Shown here: positions 1-5,200 of the stretch, piece by piece
Layout of the letters: the number at the start of each line of letters is the position of its first letter
Numbering within the stretch: position 1 is the stretch's first letter
NCBI GenBank assembly: GCA_017521345.1
Contig: JAFXCU010000233.1
Coordinates: forward strand, 1-8,031
Direction: 5' to 3'
DNA from: Ruminiclostridium sp.
GTDB taxonomy: Bacteria > Bacillota_A > Clostridia > Oscillospirales > Oscillospiraceae
DNA: 8,031 bases
Notes under the pieces: model-generated
What the model was told of the DNA's origin: nothing
What the model saw: the letters and a program-made list of their open reading frames with translations, nothing else
Databases searched by the model: none
Made by a program: the position numbers and the translations under genes

Positions 1-468
1 AGCTGCCTGACCGCTAAAGGGAAGTGTACCGCCGTTGTATGCCTGATACAGGATCATGCCGACGGCATAGATATCGATTGTCTGGTTGATACTGGACATA
101 GGGCCGGAGATCTCCGGCGCGGTGTATTGACTGCAGTACTTATCCGGCACGGATGCATAGGCAAGACTTGCGGTTTTAACAAAACCAAGATCTCCGATCC
201 GATACTCATTATCTTCAGAGATGAAGATATTCTCCGGCTTCAAATCGATATAGAGATACCCTGCCTGACGGCAAACCGCCAGAGACGCACACAGATCCAG
301 ACCGAGATTAACCGCCTGCAGATGTGTCATGGAGTACTTTCGGAAATGCCGTGCAAGACTCTTTCTGTACGGGCTCAGAAGATATACATAGTAACCTGCA
401 TTATCTTCCATGGGGACAATCTGTGCGCCTTCATAAGGCAAAAATCCTTCCAAAGCAGAAAAAGAATT
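1..468 (-). CDS. Ser/Thr protein kinase fragment, N-lobe missing and 3' end outside window
   Basis: Translating the minus strand in frame with the window edge gives about 155 residues of a divergent Hanks-type kinase C-lobe. The catalytic loop reads YIDLKPENIFI (catalytic Asp at 244-246, with Tyr-Ile in place of the usual His-Arg). The metal-binding motif is IGDLGFV (DLG instead of DFG, Asp at 190-192), the activation segment ends in APE (112-120), and an F-helix-like stretch IDIYAVGMILYQ follows. The glycine loop, the VAIK lysine and the helix-C glutamate are absent: upstream the frame soon loses kinase character and reaches a stop at 496-498, and no other minus frame in 500-600 restores it. 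No convincing ribosome binding site precedes the possible ATG at 411. Such kinases phosphorylate Ser/Thr of host proteins, but this copy cannot bind ATP normally as it stands. It is probably a 5'-truncated gene or one side of a rearrangement. Kinase identity is confident; its functional state is not. Confidence 0.8.
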
Positions 469-847
469 AGGCCGTGTTCTTGTTATTCTCGGGAATCAAG
501 TCGAACATCTGCAATCACAGATACTTGGTGGCTTTTACGGAGCCTATGTAAACGGGTTTATTTCCTGGGATAAGTTCTGCGAGTTATCTGAGGCCAATCG
601 ACGCATGTTCGTCAGCGACTACAAAATTCTCGATGATGCAGTTAAGTCGGGAGGAATCCAGCTTAAAGATAGAGAATTATATCAAGTCGATCGTTTAATC
701 TCCTTAGGTTTACTACAATACCGAAATCGTCTTGGCGGAACTGAATGGATCAACTTCGATGAACCTGTTCAAGAAACAGTAGATATAATCGTTACATCTT
801 TCGGGCAAACATTCCATCAGTATTCGCCTGTCACTTTTGATCTATAA
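467..847 (+). CDS. C-terminal fragment of an unrecognised helical protein
   Basis: An open frame runs from just after a stop at 434-436 to a TAA at 845-847. The only ATG is at 605, with at best a weak GAGG 11 bases upstream. The sequence before it still looks like protein (for example FYGAYVNGFISWDKFCELSE, then RMFVSDYKILDD), so I read the gene as missing its 5' end rather than starting at 605. The part before 467 lies antisense to the kinase and is probably not native. I do not recognise the family. The visible part seems mostly helical and soluble, with a RELYQVDRLISLGLLQ segment resembling a winged-helix or small helical regulatory fold, but that is impression only. GC is low (18 of 60 bases at 661-720), far below the phage genes it faces. 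Its position beside the lysis module, in the opposite direction and with its own terminator, would suit a prophage cargo gene. Confidence 0.5.
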   Translation, partial: LGRVLVILGNQVEHLQSQILGGFYGAYVNGFISWDKFCELSEANRRMFVSDYKILDDAVKSGGIQLKDRELYQVDRLISLGLLQYRNRLGGTEWINFDEPVQETVDIIVTSFGQTFHQYSPVTFDL

Positions 848-849
848 CC

Positions 850-896
850 AAACCCGCCCTCCACAGGTCCTCACAACCTGCAGAGGGCGGGTTTTT
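850..896 (+). terminator. Intrinsic terminator between convergent genes
   Basis: A perfect 12-base stem pairs AAACCCGCCCTC (850-861) with GAGGGCGGGTTT (883-894). An inner CAGGT (864-868) can also pair with ACCTG (876-880). On the plus strand the stem runs into TTTTT (892-896), and it begins 2 bases after the stop of the plus-strand gene, so it is a good terminator for that gene. The endolysin stop lies at 903-905 on the other strand; in that direction the T-run is shorter and interrupted (TTTGGTTATAG), so termination there may be weaker. Confidence 0.85.
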
Positions 897-902
897 GTTA
901 TC

Positions 903-1121
903 TCAGTCGTACACTCCGGACCGGTCGTTGATGGTCAGGATCCGCATGGTAGTATAGTCCAGACCCAGACCATCACCAGTACCCAGCAACTTCTTCTGGT
1001 CAACCAGCTTCTGAACGGTAGGCTGCGCCCAATCAGGCACCTCTTCCACGGTGTTGTAGATCTTCTCCTCACGTTCTTCCAGAACTTCGGCCACAATGGC
1101 CTTGACTTCTTCCTTGGTCAT
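903..1121 (-). CDS. Probable separate C-terminal wall-binding product of the endolysin gene
   Basis: In the endolysin frame, an ATG at 1119-1121 begins MTKEEVKAIVAEV and would give a 72-residue protein made of a charged helix plus the C-terminal repeat domain. AAGGAGG (1130-1136) lies 8 bases upstream, as good a Shine-Dalgarno as that of the full gene. Thirteen bases, GAAGGAGGATGAG, are identical at the two sites. Several endolysins of Gram-positive phages (for example Lys170 and CTP1L) are known to make a free C-terminal wall-binding subunit from such an internal start, which assembles with the full-length enzyme. Here production is inferred. The caveat is that a Lys-Glu-Asp-Glu hinge naturally encodes purine-rich sequence. 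Confidence 0.6.
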   Translation of the reverse strand: MTKEEVKAIVAEVLEEREEKIYNTVEEVPDWAQPTVQKLVDQKKLLGTGDGLGLDYTTMRILTINDRSGVYD

Positions 1122-1676
1122 TTCCTCATCCTCCTTCATACTCTCGGGTCGCTCAATGACCCAGTAATACTTTACCTGCTGCACGAAGAGTGCATAGCTC
1201 CCCTGGGTCCGGCTCTTCTTGGTGCTGGCCGGGTCATTGATGTACACAACGCCATCCTTCACCCCATACACCAGGACATAGTGGCCGGAGCTGGTCCAGT
1301 TCCCCTTACCCATGCAGGCAATGACCAGGTCGCCCCGTTCCAGAGCGTCCCTGGCCTGGGCATGGTATGCACTTCTGCTGTTGCCGTAGATGTTGCTGTA
1401 GTTCAGACGATACACCTTCAGGCCAAACCGCTTCCCCGCCGGTTCAAAGTAACCATAATAGGTCCCCTGATGGGGTGCCTTGTACCCATGAGCCAGCGCC
1501 CAGGCACACTCGGTCTGAGGATTCACGCTGGGATCTGCCCAGGTAGCCAGGACCATAGCCATGGCCGTGGGTCCGCAGCCGGAAGCCCGGATGGTGGTCT
1601 TCTCACCGGGAGCGGAATAGTCCAGGTTCCCCCACCGGGGGTCGGTCTGCAGGTAGGAAACAGGCTGCTTATTCAT
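903..1676 (-). CDS. Phage endolysin, C39-like cysteine peptidase with C-terminal repeat domain
   Basis: This is a 257-residue lysin that would cut cell-wall peptide cross-bridges once the holin opens the membrane. The N-terminal 180 residues fit a C39-like papain-fold peptidase (Peptidase_C39_2 type): Cys34 in ASGCGPTAMAM, His132 in SSGHYVLVYG and Asp148 in YINDPA form a plausible catalytic triad. A glutamate-rich hinge (about 180-208) leads to a C-terminal domain containing VPDWAQPTVQKLVD and ending MRILTINDRSGVYD, a module common in Clostridia phage lysins and presumed to bind the wall. I chose the ATG at 1674-1676 because GGAAGGAGG (1686-1694) sits 9 bases upstream. Starts at 1697 or 1685 have no properly spaced site. 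The start overlaps the holin stop as ATGAATAA, which suggests translational coupling. No signal peptide is seen, consistent with holin-dependent export. A second internal start is described separately. Confidence 0.9.
   Translation of the reverse strand: MNKQPVSYLQTDPRWGNLDYSAPGEKTTIRASGCGPTAMAMVLATWADPSVNPQTECAWALAHGYKAPHQGTYYGYFEPAGKRFGLKVYRLNYSNIYGNSRSAYHAQARDALERGDLVIACMGKGNWTSSGHYVLVYGVKDGVVYINDPASTKKSRTQGSYALFVQQVKYYWVIERPESMKEDEEMTKEEVKAIVAEVLEEREEKIYNTVEEVPDWAQPTVQKLVDQKKLLGTGDGLGLDYTTMRILTINDRSGVYD
1125..1137 (-). promoter_or_regulatory. Internal ribosome binding site within the endolysin gene
   Basis: Reading the minus strand, GAAGGAGGATGAG ends 3 bases before the ATG at 1121. The AAGGAGG core is 8 bases from that ATG. 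The same 13 bases occur at 1681-1693, where they serve the main endolysin start. Confidence 0.6.
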
Positions 1677-2124
1677 GGTGCTCATCCTCCTTCCCATGAT
1701 CCCCCTGGTCCTTCAGAGCCTCCAGGGTCCGCTTCAAGAACTCCGGATAGGGCACACCCATCAGGCCCAGGTTCTCCAGCAGAGACAGCCCTTCGTTCCC
1801 AATGAAGAACAGGATCACCGCCATACGGACATACGTGGTGCCCAGGGCGCTGTCCAGCAGACAGCCCACCCACACCAGGAGCAGGATGACCCCCTTCTTG
1901 CACAGGCCCTTGAACCCGGCCTTACTGTCCAGGGCGCCGCTCTGGCTCTTGGGGGATCTGTGCCAGACGGCAGCCACCAGCACGCCGGTAACGTAGTCGG
2001 TCGCCATGAAGGCCACCAGCAGGACCATGGCTGCATCCCAGCCGCCCAGGGCGTTGGCGATCCAGCTCCCCACAGCGGCAAAGACGGCCAGGATCCCGTT
2101 CTTTAAGGTCATGATCTCAGTCAT
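1669..2124 (-). CDS. Phage holin (toxin secretion/phage lysis holin family)
   Basis: A 151-residue membrane protein placed directly before the endolysin. It has three hydrophobic stretches: about residues 9-26 (GILAVFAAVGSWIANALG), 31-53 (AAMVLLVAFMATDYVTGVLVAAV) and 77-108 (VILLLVWVGCLLDS through VRMAVILFFIGNEG). The DYVTG motif after the second stretch, the SKAGFKGLCKK loop and the FIGNEGLSLLENLG motif are typical of the Firmicutes holin family related to Cph1 / Phage_holin_4. The charged tail is rich in His, Glu and Asp. Its role is to permeabilise the membrane and release the endolysin at lysis. I chose the ATG at 2124 because AAAGGAGG (2133-2140) is 8 bases upstream; the GTG at 2133 overlaps that site and cannot be used with it. 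A further ATG at 2112 could give a shorter form. The gene overlaps the endolysin start by 8 bases. Confidence 0.9.
   Translation of the reverse strand: MTEIMTLKNGILAVFAAVGSWIANALGGWDAAMVLLVAFMATDYVTGVLVAAVWHRSPKSQSGALDSKAGFKGLCKKGVILLLVWVGCLLDSALGTTYVRMAVILFFIGNEGLSLLENLGLMGVPYPEFLKRTLEALKDQGDHGKEDEHHE
1681..1694 (-). promoter_or_regulatory. Ribosome binding site of the endolysin
   Basis: GGAAGGAGG (1686-1694) is 9 bases upstream of the ATG at 1676 and lies inside the end of the holin gene. It directly abuts the ATG at 1685 and lies downstream of the ATG at 1697, so it rules both out as the main start. Confidence 0.8.
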
Positions 2125-2132
2125 AGACTTCA

Positions 2133-2140
2133 CCTCCTTT
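2133..2140 (-). promoter_or_regulatory. Ribosome binding site of the holin
   Basis: AAAGGAGG on the minus strand, 8 bases before the ATG at 2124. It overlaps the alternative GTG at 2133 and so decides the start. Confidence 0.85.
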
Positions 2141-2194
2141 GTATTTCCCCCACCATAGCAGTCAGTCCGGAAAATTTCGCCCCGAAAACAGATA

Positions 2195-2228
2195 AAAATG
2201 GAAAAGAGGACCGGATATCCGGTCCTCT
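2195..2228 (-). terminator. Palindromic terminator after the giant polyvalent gene
   Basis: A perfect 24-base palindrome (2205-2228; half-site AGAGGACCGGAT) lies 12 bases beyond the stop of the giant gene (2241-2243). On the minus strand it is followed by TTTTCCATTTTT, a T-rich tail expected of an intrinsic terminator. The plus-strand side (CTACTTATTATA) is not T-rich. It would reduce read-through from the structural gene into holin and endolysin. Being fully symmetric, it could alternatively be a protein-binding operator. Confidence 0.7.
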
Positions 2229-2240
2229 CTACTTATTATA

Positions 2241-5200
2241 TTATGTTTCTGCAGCCTGCCTTCTCATTTTCCCCAGTTCCTGCCGCACAAGAGCAGGGTT
2301 GGCCTTTCTGACAGTCTTGCCCACATCGTTTCCAAACAGCTCATAAACAAGCTGCCTTTGACTGTCAGTTAATTTGACCCCGGAATCATAGATAGCCTCT
2401 GCAATCTGGTAGCCCTTACTGTTGGTGATGGTCTCCCCTGCCTCGGGCCCACTCGCATACTTCAAGCTCTCAATGTCACTGGTGATAGCCCGGAGGTACA
2501 GATAGTCCCCTACAGCAATGTTTTCTTCTTCCAGGGCCTGGGTTGCCTTCAGGTAGATGTTGATGCTGGACACATACTCCGGGAACAGCGCCTTCTTGGC
2601 CCCCTCATTGGCCACCTGGTATGCGTTGGAGACCACCTCTGCCTTGATGGCGTCATCCGCTCCGGCATACCAGGAGGAGGTGGTAATCTTCTGGATCAGC
2701 GCATAGGATCTCTGGCCCTTCTCCTTGGCATAGGTCACATACTGATCTGCCGTCAAATCCACCCGCTCTCCGTCTACATTAAAATACCTGTCCGCCCGGT
2801 CAGGGTATACACCCTCTCCGGTTGCCTCGTACAGCCGCTGAAGCTCTGCCTCCATCTGGCTGACATAATATTTAGATGTATAGGCGGGGTTGATAAAGTT
2901 GTTCAGGATGCGCTTGCCCTGGTCGGCCTCGGACTCCGTCCGGCCCCATGCATCGATGTAGGGAATCTGGTTATAGTCCCACTTGGGAATACGGGCGGAT
3001 GCTCTGCCGATAACATACTGCCAGTCAGTGGGCAGTTCGCCATTCTTGTCGGTGTAGGTGGTCATCCGCTCCACTTCAGAGGCACGTTCTCCCTGGCCCA
3101 GCAGGGTAGGAATGCCCTGGGTCAGGTAGCTGACCACCATGTTTGCCAGCACCACAGGACCGGCCTTAATACCGTCCTCGCCAAACTGGTTCAGGTTGTC
3201 GAAGAGTTCGTTCAGGCTGGACAGGCAGGACATCTCCAGCAGGGGGTCGGTGATTTGGGACATCGCCCCCAGGAAAGCAGAGATCCGCTTCTCCTCTTCG
3301 TCGGTTTCCTCTGCAATGGCAGCGAAAATGTCTGCGCCCACCAGCAGGGGGATACACTCAGGAGCCAGCCAGTCCAAAGTGAAGTTCGTGCCATCCTTCC
3401 GCATCCAGGAGTATTCCTGCTTGCCAGTCAGGTCATCGAACTTGGCCTGTTCTTCGTCATCGTCAGGTCCTGCGGTCAGCAGACCCATCTTTGCCAGGAA
3501 GTAGCCGGCTGCCACCAGCCCCGTGCCGGTCAAACCGGAGGCCAGGTGGTCCAGAGCCTCTGCCGACGTGTTTGCTCCTCTGGGAACGCCCACAGCAAGC
3601 TGGACTGCGCCCTGGATCAGCCCAACCGGGCTGTACTCCAACGCCCGGACCAGGATGTTGGCCGGGGTCTTGCGGAAAGGCAGAACACCCTCCACCGCTG
3701 CGCTGAAGGCTTTACGCGCCTTGTTGCTGCCGTCATACCGGCCCAGGGTGCTGATAAGGTCGGAGAACTGGTTGAAGTCGCGGTAAGTGGCCTTCTGAGC
3801 CTCCTTGATGGCGTAGGCTCTCGCCTTATCCAGTTCCTTTTTGCTTACTCCTTCTCCGGTGCGCACCTGTTCGGCAGTGATGCCATTGGCGGCACAATAC
3901 TGTGCCAGGGCATTGGCGTAGTGCGGCTGGGCAAACCAGCCGTCCTCCTTCTCCAGTGCCCAGGAGTTGAGTCTGCGCAGGAGTTCCAGGGGCTTAAAGC
4001 GGAAGATTTGCCTGCCCTCTGCAATGGCGTCCCTCTTGTATGCAGAATCATCCCACTTGCCGCCAGCCATGATCTGCCCCACCACGTTCTGGTAGTCGCT
4101 CCAACCGGCCGCCAGCAGAGAGGGGCTCGCAACGCCCTTCGTTCTCTGCATCTTACCGCCGGAGACCATGGAACCAGCCGCCTCCAGGCCGATGCCCACC
4201 ACATTTTTGGCAGCCACGAAGGGGGCGAAAACCAGGTTGCCGGAGATGTTTCGGATGTGGGTGCGGAAGTTTCCCAGCATCGCCAGATATCTCCATGCGT
4301 TCCACTTGTCGATGAAGGTGGAGGGCATCTGCTTGCCGATGTTCCGGTAAATCTCCTCCTCAGCGGACAGTCTGGCCTCGTCGGTCTCTGCCGCCAGGAA
4401 GTTCTCCACAAGTTCATCAGGAATCTTCAGGTCGGGGGCTTTGTCCCCATACTTCTCCACCAGTTCGCTCTGCATATTCTGCACACTGCGCTGGATGGCG
4501 TAGAGCTGTGCGCCGGGCACCATCTTCTTCAGGATGCGGGTGGCCTGGACAGCCTGGGCCGCATTCCGCTGGTGGTAGACAATCCGGCTCATGATGTCGG
4601 CAGCGGTCTTGATATCCCCTTCGTTCACGGCAGCGTTGTACAGAGCCCAGCCGGTCACCGTGTTCTGCTTGCTCACGCTCCCCTTCGACACATCGGAGAT
4701 CCAGGCCACAAGGGCAGTCTGGTAGCCCTTGTCCCGGATAACTACCTCGGCGTTCTCGATGGCTTCCCGATCCCCGGCTACCTCATAAGAGAATTCGCCC
4801 TGCTCCACCAACTTTTCAATGGTGGGGAGCATCTCTTCCGTGGTCACTGCCGCCTCCATAATGGTACGAACAGTACGGGAGACCTTCTTTCCTTCCTCGG
4901 TTTGCCGGGGCACCTGGACCTCTCTGGCCCTGGGATTTTCCCCCTGCTCCATGAAACCGTACTTTTCCAGCAGCGTCTGGTAGTCATCGCCTCCCTTGAG
5001 GGAGTGCCGAATATCGGGATCATCAGTAGGCTTCCGGTTGTCTACGTTCTTGAACTGGTTGGAGCTGAAGGTGATGTAGTCGGTGCCCAGGTTCCTCCCT
5101 TCCCCTTTGTAGTGGCTGCCGGTGTCATCCACATTGCGGACGATCACACCGTCATAGTCGGCCTCGCCCTCGAAGACCAGGTCCTCCACAGCACCCACGA

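Noticed and set aside
127..573. Plus-strand open frame of 148 codons across the left end
   Set aside because: It lies antisense to the kinase motifs, its translation has no protein-like pattern, and it runs across the junction into a different sequence.
837..2106. Plus-strand frames opposite the endolysin and holin
   Set aside because: They are antisense shadows of two well-recognised genes and run straight through the terminator hairpin at 850-896.
2112..2133. Lambda-like dual start of the holin (ATG at 2124 and 2112, GTG at 2133)
   Set aside because: Only the ATG at 2124 has a properly spaced ribosome binding site. The GTG lies inside that site and the ATG at 2112 has none of its own.
2152..2180. 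Possible extended -10 promoter TGCTATGGT (minus strand, 2152-2160) for the holin
   Set aside because: The -10 matches only 4 of 6 positions and no -35 element is found at normal distance, so it is too weak to list.
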